Below are positions 1 through 13,800 of a DNA stretch of 64,000 bases, one piece after another. The stretch's first letter is position 1; each line of letters starts with the position of its first letter. Below the pieces are notes generated by a model that was given only the letters and a program-made list of their open reading frames with translations, did no database searches and was not told the origin of the DNA. Position numbers and translations under genes: made by a program. This DNA comes from Alentia gelatinosa (lineage: Eukaryota > Annelida > Polychaeta > Phyllodocida > Polynoidae). The DNA is taken from contig OX465580.1 of assembly GCA_950022655.1 (NCBI GenBank), forward strand, positions 94,816,797 to 94,880,796, read 5' to 3'.

Positions 1-501
1 GCACGATGTCCTTGAGCATGAACATCACTTCATGAAGGCAACACCTTAATGAATTTAATCCATGGTTACTTTGTTGTATCTACACTAAAGCATTCTCAGT
101 GGCCTCTTGGGCCTGAGGAACATGGATCACATCAACAGTCTGAGAATTATTTCAAAAATGCTCAGCAAAGCGTGTTGCATAGAACAACAACGTAACATTC
201 AGCGGTCGAGAGGACCTTTGGTAGTTTCGGGTAGTTCACTATGAGCCTGTATGCGACAAACAGACAATCTGTGATCTAAACAGGAAAGGGTGGTGAGTGA
301 AGAACTGAATTTTGGGTGAGCTGTCTCGTGACGTGAAGGTTACAGATGAAAACTAAATGATGACAGACACATATATACATATACTCCTATCTTCAAGTAG
401 GCGTTTCACCTCCTAGCATACAGCGAAAAACAGACAAGACGGTACCTGGAAGGTAAGATATCAACTGACAAGTAGCGTGTAAACGACCACTGAAACTCAG
501 C

Positions 502-621
502 CAGAGATGCCAGTGAGAAATAGAAAAAAAACAACAGGATATGCTCCGATTCCTGATCATCTTCAATATTTTATGATGACAATTTAGTACACCACAGTAA
601 AGAGGAAACCTGGCATCTCTG
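502..621. mobile_element. 120-bp MITE with CAGAGATGCCAG ends
   Basis: The interval begins CAGAGATGCCAGT and ends with the inverted counterpart ACCTGGCATCTCTG. It lacks coding capacity. The ends resemble those of the CAGGGATGTCAGTT elements elsewhere in the window. Flanking hexamers (ctcagc and ctttcc) do not match well, so the target duplication is decayed or the boundaries are slightly off. Confidence 0.5.
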
Positions 622-767
622 CTTTCCTAACAACGGGGCCGTGCGTTTATCAAGGATATAGCACGTTTATTGAAAGAAATAGACATGTATATCCATGAGG
701 TGACTGTAAAATAGGGAGATTCAGAAATGATCAGCGAGAGAAGACGCATTGATAGCATCAGGTATGG

Positions 768-775
768 TGACGTCA
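768..775. promoter_or_regulatory. Consensus CRE palindrome
   Basis: TGACGTCA is a perfect CREB/ATF core. A second one occurs at 41886-41893. Chance occurrence in 64 kb is about one, so functional meaning is unproven. Confidence 0.2.
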
Positions 776-1713
776 CAGGGTAATTAGGTGACATGGGATG
801 TGTGGATAAAGTGACATCACTTAATACCGTCCGAGATTACCAACGAGCTAACTTATCAGATGTGATGGATATATCATATATAACTGTTGTCCTAAAGGAG
901 AGAAGGCATGCAGAGAACCTACCAATGCTGTAGAGTAAAAAAGTCTTTGGAGGGGGAGCTGGAAGGAAACAGGACTCGTATGCTGATGACAGAACCCACA
1001 GGCAAAGAGTGAGCCCTATCTTCTTAACGATGGGATGAGAGGTCAATATTTCTACCTACGGAACCATCATCTAGAAAACTTCCACTACGCTATCAATGGT
1101 GGTTTTCAGACTGCGTCCTCACAATTGTTAGTGAATGAATTGAGGTGTGAGACTGACATGCAAAAAAAAAAAAACGAAGCAAACGAAATCATTTAGATAT
1201 TTGGGAGGTAAGCATTCCTTGTTGGTGTAATTGAAAACGAAGAATTCGAAACAAAAGTTTATTAGTAAAGCATGCAATGTCCGCATTCAAATCGAACTCA
1301 TAATGTTTCATAATATGTTTACAATAGTTATCATAATTTAGGTTTTCTGGATAAATATAAATGATAATTATGTTGTTCATTTCCGAGTGTTTGATGCATG
1401 TTGAGCAATTAGTAATACACAGGTTTGTCAGAGTGTATTAAGCAGTAAATAATCCTCGTATGAACATTTATGGCTTAATGTTATAGGCAACATGCATAGT
1501 ATTTGTGTGCTCTGGTAAATTTTGTTGTCGGGGAACCTTTCCATCATTTTTAATCTCCCAGGAATTTATGGAGATCCTGTTCACACTCGAAGAATTTCGT
1601 GTTTGATGTTTCATATAATTTTCATATTAATCCTGACCGAATTTCTTCCGATAATTCAGAGATGACCTAAATATACGAAGTTTGAGCTCTTGACCCGAGA
1701 CTTGTTCACTTAC

Positions 1714-1852
1714 CTGGAGAGCGCTTGTCGAGTTGATAACTGTTGTCATCACCAGGTGGCGTGAGCGCCTGTACAGGAGTACCGTCATGTAACATTCCAC
1801 CCCCACCGGCAGGGGTCACTGCTGTGTTGTTTCCAACGATGGAGTTAGAGGA
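1714..1852 (-). CDS. Palmitoyltransferase exon 8 (residues 370-415, last exon identified)
   Basis: The acceptor tttgaatag precedes base 1852 and the donor gtaagt follows base 1714. The frame stays open for 46 codons plus one base: a Gly/Asn/Thr/Pro-rich tail segment ending KRSPG. The first in-frame alternatives, acceptors at the acacag and cagcag sites inside it, would hit TGA at once, which supports the upstream acceptor. The function of the tail is unknown. Because a consensus donor follows, at least one more coding exon must exist further left. Confidence 0.82.
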
Positions 1853-4800
1853 CTATTCAAAAACATATATGATGTTTAAATTATCATCCAATGTATATAT
1901 TTAAGGGGAATATTCCAAAGATTTTTTCCCTAGATTTATCTGTTCATTATGATCTTAGATATTATGAACCAATGCACAGACGGTTTTCTAATAGTTTTAA
2001 CAATTCTGTACAAAAGAGATATTGGTATGCATAGAACTGAGAAAAACATAACATTACTGCTGATCTATTTCCACTGAAGGACAATGATATACATAGAATG
2101 CTGAAATCATTAGATACATGTATAATACACGTTGTTTTGTTCAGAATGTTTGTATGTAGAATGCCATAGATGGCTGTTTGCTTGTGGTTTAACGTCCCAG
2201 GGGACCCTGAGGGTATATAGGGAGAAATTATTTAGCTTTTCACTTTCGTAGACTTATTTCAGTCAATTCTTCTCAATGTTTTCAAATATTTTATAAACAA
2301 TCAAAGAGATTTGTCTCTTTCAAAAACATGATAATATCTTTCTTTGGGATAATTTCAAACAACATTTTCAAGTTGTTACTGTTTTTCAAGTACTTTCTTG
2401 TACCCTTTTGCAGTTCAGCAGGATATGCTGAACGGTTATGCATGCTTGGCATAATGGGGGGGGGGGGGGGGGGTCCCCTTTTAGGAGATATTTGTGTGTA
2501 AGTCTGCAGTGTCAGACGTGTCAACTTCACTTGTTCACTACGATTTAATCCCCCACAGTTTCTATTCCCATTCACAGTTGAATGAATGGTATGCAGTTTG
2601 TTTCTTATTTGCTTGTTCCAGTCAGACTGCCATTTGTTCATTTTCAATACTCTTATTGGAGCTGTCATACCCGTGTGTGGAATTTTCGCTGTACCAGGAT
2701 GCAACTTCAGAGCTTTCTTTGCTGCTCTGGGCATAGATGGCATTGGGAACCTGCGATTATTAAGAGAAGTCGTTGGACGGTAGATAACATTTTGGTACTG
2801 TCTACACAGAGTGGTGGTTATATTACCTGTGGATGCGTGGTCGTCGTGGCTCCGTAACTCTCGTGCCAGCCCTTGTTGACGGCATTGTTTTCCCCGCCGT
2901 TCTGCAGCACCGTCCCCGGCGGCGGCGCGTTCTGCGTCAGGTCGGGCACCACGATGCCCCGCCGGTCAATCAGACTGACAACAAGAAATCCAGAATTAAT
3001 TATCTGAGTCATTATTTCTTTTCATGATCTAATATGATACTGTTAAAAAGAATCCACGGTTCCGAGGTCAAATATGTTGGGGGTCATCTATTTAGATAAT
3101 ACATTTATTTTAAAATAAAAATCCATTTCCAGGAAACACATTTAGTTAGATTTTCTTTTCACTCCGAAGTTTGAAAGGTAATAAACGCATAGTTCACAAA
3201 ACATTCATTCAAGTTTCTATCAGTATCATAGTGTGGTATTAACTGAAAAACGTGAGATATATGAAGCAAGAATGAGGCTAGAAATTCTTAACGGATGCTG
3301 TTTTTGTTAACGTATTAACTAACGCTTGCATGACCTACCTTGGTGGCATGGGTCCACATATAACATGTAAACAATTCTTGAAGATATTGCCATGGCTAAA
3401 CGGGTTAAAGTTACCCTGACCCCGTTTCGATGAGAAGGACCCTTTTATCTGAAAAAGTCACATAAATATCTTTGTATCATCTATAATTTTTGTTCATATA
3501 ATTCATTTATTTTTTTACATATATGTCTTTTATATTGTAGTATTGTTGTAAAATTAGGCAGTATAAGGTATCTAGAGCTTAACTAATAATGCACTACTGG
3601 CCAAAAGACAATCATGAAAAATATACCGATACAATTTTGACTTAATCTCCCTTGTATATCAAAGTCACTAATAGGTGGTCATTTCTAAATGTTCGCTAAT
3701 TCTGAAATGAACAACACCTAGAAGTCATGTGATATGACGTTGACGACGGCAACGCGACATCACCAAGCACTTAAGCAATACGTCACGGCAACGACGCTGA
3801 AACCCTGCACATCCCAATGCTCTGAAGCTACACAAGACATAATGGAGATGGTGGTAGCTATACTTACATCCTCGTTGGTCGTTTGATTCGAGGAGGTCAG
3901 ATAGGTATGGAAGCCTGCCAGTCCAATGATGGACCACACCGAGAAGAAGCAAACAATCGCTTCCAGTATGGTACGAAGGGTTAAGGAAACCTCTGTCAAT
4001 AGTCACAAAAATATAGCTATATCAAAAATCCCAAAATCGATCACTACTTGCTTGTTTGTGGTTTAACATCCTAGGGGGCCCGAAGAGTATACAAGGATCA
4101 TTACAGATTTAAGCTTTCCACTCTTGTTATTACAGTCAATGTGCACAACAATTTTATAAGCAATCAAAGATATGCGTCTCTTTCAGAAAGGTGATTGTAT
4201 CTCTCTTAGTCTCAAACAACATTTTTATATTGATACAATTAGGCACATTTACATGTTTGACGCATTGTTTTCTTGTCTCCTCTAGGAGATCACTGAACCA
4301 AGTAGCATGCAACTTATTGACTGAAAGTAACGTAACACCACAATGATAACGGTAAATTTCATTCTAAAGCGACAAGCTATTTAATTGCCTCATTTGGCCT
4401 CGGAGCTAGTTAAATAAATCTACCCTAAACGAACAACTAACGCGAGGTATTTTGCATCAATTCATCACTGGACCCAGTTTTCTTTTTAGTTAAACATTAG
4501 TCATCCCAGAGTAACATTTTCTTATTTCGATTAGCAAAGGATATCTTGCAGGCGATTCTTTCATGGCATCCAAAAATGAACTACGTTGTGATCCTGAAAG
4601 AAAACAAAAGGAAAACATTACAATTTATTTTTTTTCTGCATTGTACCGTAATAGACACAGGACAGATGAAGTAAACATGATAAACCTCACAGAATAATTG
4701 AATAAAATTTCCTTGGTAATAGGTTTTCAGTGAGGATAATAGTAACTCTCAGATCCACGCTTGACTAGTGTCACTACGTGGCTGACACCACAGATAGGAT

Positions 4801-7800
4801 CACATTCTACTGTCTGGCAATATATCAAACCAAGGACGGCCATGTTACTGCTCTGCTATAAAGGCAACAATTAGTATCCCATTTATGGTATGTCAAAAGA
4901 CATGGCAGATGAGGAGTGCAATGTAAAGGGACCCCCCCCCCCCCCCCGCACAGACATAACCCTCCCCCCCCCCCCCCGCAGTCCAGCCACTGTTCCGCTG
5001 ACAATCTTACTCGTTTGTTTCAATATCTGCCGTTGTACGTTCTTGGGGGAGGGTGCACACCATACCCATGAATCACTTTTCCGGCCTCCATTTGTGCTTA
5101 TTTCCAAATGCATTACCAACTGGTACTTTTCATTTCCACCGAGTGAGTATATAGTCTAAACCAAAACTCCATACTTTGTGAGGATCAAAGATAATTTCTC
5201 TCACCTCCTAGAACGACTTATGTAGATGCTATACAATGGTGATGTTTTTTTGAGGGTACATATATTTGCATCCATAATATCCGTCCACCTTTCCCAATCA
5301 CAATGTTAATTAACCCAGAGAATGGGAGAGCAGCTCGGTGTCATTCGAGTGCCGCTCCGTTTTATACCTGTTCTCTCAGGTGTATCATACACTCGAGCAC
5401 ATGCCTTCAATTCAACTCAGCACAGATACACATACATCTTTAATCACTATACCAGATACTATCGCCATCTGGGCATAAAAATAAAATCAGGCGATAGTCT
5501 CAAATGGTTCATTCTTTATAATCCCAAAATCCCGTATTCCATGTGGATTTGTGGGTTTACCAAGTGAGTAATATACGTTGTGACACATAACCAGTGATCC
5601 TCTATGGTAACGGCAACAGTTGGGAAAGCATCTGTTAGATTTAGTACCGGCATCGGCCATGTCGCAATTTCTGAGTAGCGAGGGGCCGGTGTAGTTGGTC
5701 TCCAAAATACAAGCAATGTATGGTATACATACAGCATTCACACACAGTGCTGTGGTGCAGACGGCTGCGGAGATGACTTGTGCACTGTGAGCCCATGCTG
5801 GAACAGCAAAGGAGTTGCTCTGCGTGATGCGGAGGGGAGGAGGGGGGGGGGGAGCAGGTGGCACTGACACATTCTCAGAACGAGCTGCTCACTGCGGGGT
5901 AGCAGCTCCTGTTACGACACCTCGTGCCTCGATCAGGAACTGGTGGTGGTTATTACTTCCCGACTCTTATCACCTCTTATTATTACCTCCCGACGCTTAT
6001 CAATTTATCTCAGGTATTAGAAGGAATAAGCAAACTTATTGTTGAGGAAGCACATAAACTGATTTATATCTACTATGGCCTTCAAAACCATCCTTCCCGT
6101 GGTAATGTGAAGATGTCCTTTAAAAACAACCATTGCTATCTCTCTATTGCGTCCACACTCCGTTTGCCATCATCCTATCCAATCATAGCCAGCTGGTGTG
6201 AATGTGCTTATCGACAGATAAGTATTTCTATTTCATAGTGTTTTCTTAGTGATGACCCAAGGTCCCATGTGATATCTGCACTAGTGATGCAAGGCACGGC
6301 AAGAAAAACATCGGAAATAGAATCTATGAGGAAAATGGCTGGAAAGTGTCGGGGCTGGTTGTAAAATATCATCATAGCTGTGGGATGTATGTAAATCTCT
6401 AAATCAGCAAGGGAGAATCATTCGATTTTAGGAAAAAACATGATCGAAAGTCGCACAGTGCAGCAGCCTGTCGGAGGACTGGCGCCGTCGAGATTCAATC
6501 GGGATATTGTCAGGTACTGCGGATTTGTAGATATTGCAGAATTTGTATTGTTGTGAATGAGCGTACCCTAATCCATGGAAAACTTGCATCCCTGTTCTAG
6601 AAATAAACTCCGTCTTTGTTTGTTTCTTTGCTCCTATCCGTAAGGTTATAGTCTCATATTATCTGCTTCAATTATGTGTACGTTTCAGCCATAAATTTGC
6701 ATGAACAAGTTGTTCGTATCAATATCTTATGGGGAAGAGGTATCCATTTTCAGAAATTGATTCGACCATATTTCAAATGAGAACTCCCATTTATGAGAAT
6801 ATCACGAAACTCACATTGATATTTCTCATGACACCTGGACTGGAACACGTCCAACAATCCAATCCTCCATCAATCTTTTCCCGCATAATACTCTATTTTT
6901 GTATAGGGCCAGTTTTATGTATGGTGCGACGTGGCTAAAATCCATATGGACAAGAAAGGTTAACTTTTATGTATCTTATTCAGCATGTTTAGTCATATAA
7001 ATACATATTTTAACATATACAATATAACATATTTCAATTAGTATTGAGAGAACGAGACAGAAACTTTGCTGTTGGCAACTAGCTGGTATCAGATCGAATT
7101 CTGGTCAAATTCAAGGTCACGTCAGCCGCAGCGGAGATGTTTCTGCCCCGCTCCTTTATTTATGTTTCATTTAGTAGTATGTACAAGTTTGAATCAAATT
7201 CAACTTACTTAAAATGAGGTGCGTGATGACACAGGCGAATATGAATACGCAGAGTACTGACAAGGAGAGGATGAACAGGTAGAAGTATCGGTAATTGCGT
7301 CGGCCCACGCAATTCCCCACCCACGGACAGTGGTGGTCAAACCGATCTGAAATAACAATCATATCCAGACATAGTTTACACTGTTAAATCATAGTGAGCA
7401 TTGCTTTACGACATAAATGACGTACCAACGAAAACGGTTTAATGAACTTAAATAGTATGATAAGCTTGTATATGTGTGATTTTTTTTCGGAAGGAGTACT
7501 TAAAAAAAGCTGGATTATCCAATGATGTTCCTCGAGTCTATGGAGTTCTGAAAAATGGGTCCATGAGAGGAACCTTACGTAGCTATGGCTTGTCAAGACG
7601 GCCTTGAATCCACCATTCCAAAACCCGGTTCACGACGTCAGTAATTCAAGCATTACATGTATTTATATCGTTGGCAACAGACTATTCAATATTTTGTTTA
7701 AAATCTTCAAACGCAACGGAGGTCTATTTAATATGAATAGAACATGGAATACATTGATTCGCTGAATTAAAAGATATGCATGTATAGGCCAACGTGGCGG

Positions 7801-10800
7801 TTTTGCCCAAAAGCAAATACCACTCTCAAGGGAGAACGAGGTGCTTAATCGTGGTGTGGTTCCATTCATAGTCCTCTACTGCTTGTTACCGTTTTATTCT
7901 CAGACAGAATTAATTGGAAGAACAAACGCGTTTATTCTAAAAGAAGGAATTATTGATCGCCAGGCACAGAATGAAATCAATATCCATATCCAGCCTAAAG
8001 GCAGCGGCACACAGAACCAGGGGGCATCTTGTAAGAATTCATACACACAGTAGCCCAAGCGGAAATCTTCCATATTGAATAAATCACTCTATTATCATTA
8101 ATCTACCAGGGAATCCATCTCCAAAATCCTAAATTAAAGTCATACTGTTTGGGAAACACAAACGTTGTTTTTCACGGGGCGAAAGCTCCTAATTAATTGA
8201 GTTTGCCTTGGTCAGAATGTTTACGACCCTCCACATCAATCCGACTAATTACCCAACATCAACTCGGCTACTTCTGACGGACCTCCGGCCGCCGAGCCAG
8301 GAGTTCAGTGATCTAAACACGAGCAAAGGCCGGCAATTCCTGCTGGAACCGGGGGTCCGTCTCCTGATATCGGCTCCCGTGCAATTCATGGATAGGCAGA
8401 ATTCGAAAATGAAATATAGCGGGGAAATAACCAGACAGTGCCAGGACTGGTTGTAAAATATGCCTAGAGCTGTGGGATTTGTGTATATAGATAAGTTAAG
8501 GAGACAAAGTTGCTTTCCAGAAATGATAAGTCGGCGCATTTGGGTGGTCTGGCTACACCTTCGAGCATCTTTTCGGCGGCCTTTGGGTGGAACCAGTTGG
8601 GGTATGGTTCTGTGCGGCCAATTTATAGATTTTGAAGAATTTGTATAATTCTATATTGAAATCTAGCTTCTATAGAAGAAATATTATATATAGGCGTATG
8701 ATGTTATGGAATAAACGGGATTGTGAAGCTCAGTGCAGTACAAATGTATTGCCTTGTTGTAGCTTCCATATCATTATCCCATACCTCTCATATTTATAAA
8801 TAAGATATCTATTGTATATTTCTCTGAGACATGTTGTTGGTCTCTGTGTGAAAAGTGTTTTTAGAGGTGTCGTCATTCCTGTACGAATTTACCGTAGATG
8901 TTTGTAGCTCTACGTAGTACGAGTGCTTGAGTAGAAAAAAACGAAAAATTCCACAATTTAGGATTTCTGTAATTTTCCGTTATACTTGAATATCATTAAC
9001 CAGGCGAGCATCACCAGACTGGGTTGAGGGTTAGGCGACACAGGACGGGTATGAACATTAGGTACATGGATATACAGTAGGTCGTGGGGCAGTCGTTGCT
9101 GAAAAGGACTGGTCGCAGCATAAGAAATTCAAGGTCTATTGCTCATGGCATAGATGGAGTAGTGGCACACCGAATATAAATGGAGAGTGGGTAGAGGCGG
9201 GACGCACGGAAATGAGAAGTGGAGAGAGAGGTGCGCGAGGAGATGGAGAGGATGCAGCAGGAGAGTGGGACTAGACGGGCAAGACCTGGGCTACAGGTCC
9301 TCAGGAAAGATACCACAGGCTGGTCCGGATAGTATTTAATATGAAGTCAGCTTTGGTATCGTTAGCTAAAGGGATTATCTGGGTGCCCACGCAGATTTCA
9401 TTTTCAAATTCCTTGTGTTTTCCCTGACCCTGCAGAAAATTCATCATGTCACCTTTTTTCAAACCTCTTTCCAATTTGACATGTTTTAAGGCTTTAGAAT
9501 CATGCCCTTGGCATTCTGAGTGGATACAATTTGATAATTTTATAAAACTTTGTGTTTTTTTAGACTATCCTCGTATCAACACGTCGCTGATTGTCACCAA
9601 GTTAGGTATATGGGGTTCTAGAATTGATATGGGGTTGACAAACAGGTTCTATTAAGGCTTCTAAATAGCGAGGGCAATATTTCTCTGTTTTTATACAAGT
9701 TCCTGACATCCATGTACCTAACAGCATATAAAATATGAGAAGTGCTACGATCTGATTTGCATAGGTAATGCCGAGAATGTAACAATGTGATTGAAGGAAT
9801 GTGACAATATGATTCTGTGGTAATACCCAGGACAATATTACTAACTCAATAAGGTGGAACCTGTTGAACAATATTGTACAAACTTTGTATCTTTCAAATG
9901 TATTTGCATCCTGAGTAAACATCTTGATACCCATCAAAATATAAAAAGAACAAATCATCGAATCCTCATCCCTGTAAAAGCGTTACTACACTTGATTGCA
10001 GAGAGCCATCGTCTATATGTAACATGCAGACTATTTTCCCCTAAAATCTTTACAGTTTCCCTGAGTTGGTGATTCCTTCCCTTGTGTTTCTGAGAATTTC
10101 TCAAATCCCCTGTATTTTCCCTGCTGGTGAAACTGTTTTCCCTGTGCTGTGGGCACCCTGGAATATGCTAATATGACGGCAAAAAGTAATATGGCTCCGT
10201 CACCAATGTTCATGAGTAATCTGTAAACATGTGTACCAAGGATGAAGGAGAATTACCAGATATTAACAATCATTTTCATGTACCTTCATTAGATTCAGTG
10301 TCATTTTCGCGGAATAACGATCACTTTTGAAGATGAGAAAAAGATAATAACGGATGCCGCGGTAGTTGAAGCAGCGGATACATCTCAACACCGACATGAG
10401 TGGCAAATACATGTTCTACCAACACTACATTCATATTCTTTCTGAAAGCTGACTTAATTTTCTGGTACAGGACTAGGCACTAAGGTTAGCACATACGGCA
10501 AGCCGGAACCAAGTTAACGACACCAGTACTTCCATTATTGAACGCAACGTAAATGCAGGTCTAAGCCAATAAAAACTTGGCTGGTCTGTGTCGCCATCAC
10601 AAAGACTGTTACGATTCCTACAAGGCGATATAATCTGGGCTGCGGCGGCACCTTCTTCTAAGCGCTGTAGGCGAGATGGTGTAATATGATAAAGGTAAAA
10701 GCATTCTCTATCAGAGTGGACATTCGTCTATGCAGTGTCTAAGAGTTAGACAGGACTTCTCATCAAATTTGGTCTGTCATATTTTGTATCGTTCTTCGTT

Positions 10801-13800
10801 AAACGTTGATTGAGTCGAAAGTTTTATGGTAAAATATTTTGGCCTATTCACTAGCTAACTACAGTCTGGTGCTGAAGTGATCAATCTAGACCCAATTCAG
10901 ACCTACTGATATATAGCAGAATTTTGTTTACATCTGTGGTCGATAAGGACCGCGACCGTGCCAACCAGTCTCTAACAAGTTGGCAGTTCTTTCCCTTTAT
11001 TAGAGAACAGCACTATGTTGCCACCTGGCAAAGAGCGGGTTAACTTGTACCCGTCCAACATTCTAACTCTCCTCTCCAAAAGAACACCTCAAACGCGTCA
11101 TTCATGCATCCAGATTTCGATTTCGAGAAATAAATCCTGAGAGAGGAGCACTACATTGGCCAGTCAAATTTCTCATCTGTAAGTATCATCATCAACTTGA
11201 TTGTATATGTGCGCTCATATGTCAAGGGTGCCAAACGTTTGTTGTTGAAATCTTACTTTGGTATGGAAGAATGATTGTACATCGAATACAAATGATCTAA
11301 TAGAAAAGAATTGCGAGCCGCCAGAAACGAATCCTTGAAACATGAATCTTCGATGAAATATCACCATGCTTGACTGAGGAACCTTAAAATCTGTCTTTAA
11401 AAAAAAAAAGTAGGTTTAAATCACTTTCAGATTACCCGTCATTGCTGTCAAACAGGCAGAAAACAGCAAAGTGCCCGCTACCACGACATACTTCATGCAT
11501 TCACCTTGGTCTGACGCAGTGAGTTGACTCGAGTTTATTGTTGTCAGAAGGAGCCAGTACTGCGATGGTGTTGATCTTGACGTGTGAAAAACAACCCACG
11601 GAACTTAGAAGGGGACCATTTTTAAAACTACAATTACTTCTGGAAGTTCTCTTGGAGTAGTCTCTATATAGACTTGTGAAACGGGACTCCATTTACACCG
11701 AGTGCGGTAAGGACTATCGTTAAGAGCCCTTCCGTGACAATACCGCTAATCTCCGCTCTGCGGGGGGGGGGGGGGGGGTGTCTGTTTAGAACATCTCTGT
11801 TAGGGACACATTACGAGTGTCGAATGACTCGGTGGCGGGATGGTTCAGATGGTCACGATGTAACAAGAACCACTAATTCTTCACATATTGAATTACATCA
11901 TTGTCCTTCAGGGATACCAGTCATGATTTAAAATATATATTATGACCTAGCTCCTACCCCCCCCCCCCCCCCCCACAAAAAACAGAGGAAAATGGATTTG
12001 CAAATGTAAAGAGGTGGGGTTTGGATTCACATAAACGGCTTTAACAGTTGTGGAGCTGCAGGAGGATGAGACTCACCTACGCAGTTGTCACACAGACTGC
12101 AGTGTGACGCCCGTGGAGGTCGGAAAATCTTGCAGGTGAAGCAGTACTTGAGCTTGATCACCTGCCCCTTGATGACCACCTCCTTAGTGCGGGGCGGCGG
12201 CCGGTACGAATTTGGAGATTCCCCATTCGGCACCTCTGAGAACAAAGAAGACACAATCCATTTTAGTCTCTCCAGTACTGCACCCTATTTTCACATCAAA
12301 ACCTCATATATACCGCTTTTTAATTGAATAACAGATTTGATGCGTTAATTAAGGGATGGTAAGTCGGATCTACAAAGAACATATATATCTATTTTCATTT
12401 CACTTTAAAATACAGAAAATGTTCGAGTCAATGTCTCTTTCAATTTGAAAGAACTATCAATTCATCAGTGACCACCATTTGAATTTTATGTTTATAGTCT
12501 TCTCAAACGTGCGTATGTGCATATTTCCAACAAAGCATGACTGCATTACTAACCCGAAATTGCGCCTTACCGGTGCCCATATTACCTTGCATGAGGGGTA
12601 AGCACATGAGACAAATCCCAACATTGGAATTTGATATACACTTTGGCGTACAAAAACGCAGTCTAAGTAAATAAGGTATTCAATCAAATTGAACGTCTCT
12701 GTCTAGAATGCCTCAGATCAATTAGATTATTTTGTGAAGGTTTAAATAGTATTAACTTATCTGAATTAGTATAAGGATAAAGTATATCAGACAGGTATTA
12801 CAGACCTGGATGTGCGACACTTTGACATCATATACTCTGAACAATAGGCCTGAATCAAACGCATTTTAGCATATTCACTGACAGTTAATGAACGTGACCA
12901 GCAAGCGGATTTGTAAATGACCATAAACAGGCAGCCGCCGAAACCCTCTAAAATCGGTCTTAACAGTCCTGCATGGTCTTTGACACGATGGTATTTCATT
13001 TCAACACATTAGCAATGATGCAGCGTAAATAAACAAATGGATGGCTCTTTACAAGCCCATACATTGACAACAATATATAATCATGTTATATCATATATAT
13101 ATATCACCCTAAAAAGAACCAATTTTAAGCTGAAAAATAAATGTAACAGAAAGAAATCCCAAAGAAATGCTCACGAGAGTTTAGAAGACCTCTACTTAGA
13201 CTTGCCTTTAAGAATGCCAAAAGCACATCGATCCTTCCACCCTGGGTATCTGTTGGGCTATAGACTTTCCCCATTCAATTAATCGGAGTTAAGGCCACAG
13301 ACATCGACTGTTTCTGCGTGATTCTTAAAAATGAATTAATCTTTATAGTCAGCTATTGACTTGTCGCTGGACAACACACTCGATCTGTAGGCCGCCTGTA
13401 ATATCGTTTATGCTGACCGACCACAGCCCGACGATCATTGAAACTGCTACATTCAGTATAGCGCGTTCAAGGTGCAGACTGCAGTCTGGCAAGCTGGTCA
13501 ATTCCAGTAACAGCTCATCGCTGTTAGTGATCAACCAAATTAGGTCTCTAGAGTGCACCCGGTGACCAGAATGAAGTACATCCGACGAAATATTCCGGCA
13601 AAATCTGATCGGTGTTAATCGATGATGTCGATATCTCATGGCCTTTAGTCTCATATTTTACCAATCATACCACAACATTGAAATAATCCACGATAATTTA
13701 TGTATTTCTGCTTGTGGCAATCTTTCGCACTTGTAGGATTAAAGGGAAAGGCTTCCCAGAGATGAATTTGAAAAAGTTTGATGTAGACGACACACAACCA

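Larger units (their letters stand above)
1..1713. other. Left flank, presumably intron after palmitoyltransferase exon 8
   Basis: No coding exon is convincing here. A 120-bp mini-element with CAGAGATG-type ends lies at 502-621 and a full cAMP-response palindrome at 768-775. A 12-A run is near 1161. Two minus-strand acceptor-like sites (near 115 and near 412) would add only five or six codons before a stop. Neither can be preferred. Confidence 0.5.
3993..7208 (-). other. Palmitoyltransferase intron 4
   Basis: No independent gene is seen. It holds repeat E copy 2 (about 4047-4300), two C runs (4932-4947 and 4964-4977), an 11-G run (5842-5852) and repeat A copy 1 (about 6310-6570). A short CAGGGATG-family end lies at about 6578-6595. 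Open frames near 5487-5870 owe their length partly to the G run. A microexon of the palmitoyltransferase could be hidden here. Confidence 0.7.

Noticed and set aside
2291..2743. 150-codon open frame on minus, the longest in the window
   Set aside because: It runs through an 18-G homopolymer (poly-Pro) and a repeat copy inside intron 7, and has no recognisable domain.
5487..5870. 127-codon minus frame beginning with a proline run
   Set aside because: It starts in a G homopolymer. It has no similarity to the missing palmitoyltransferase linker and no flanking splice pair.
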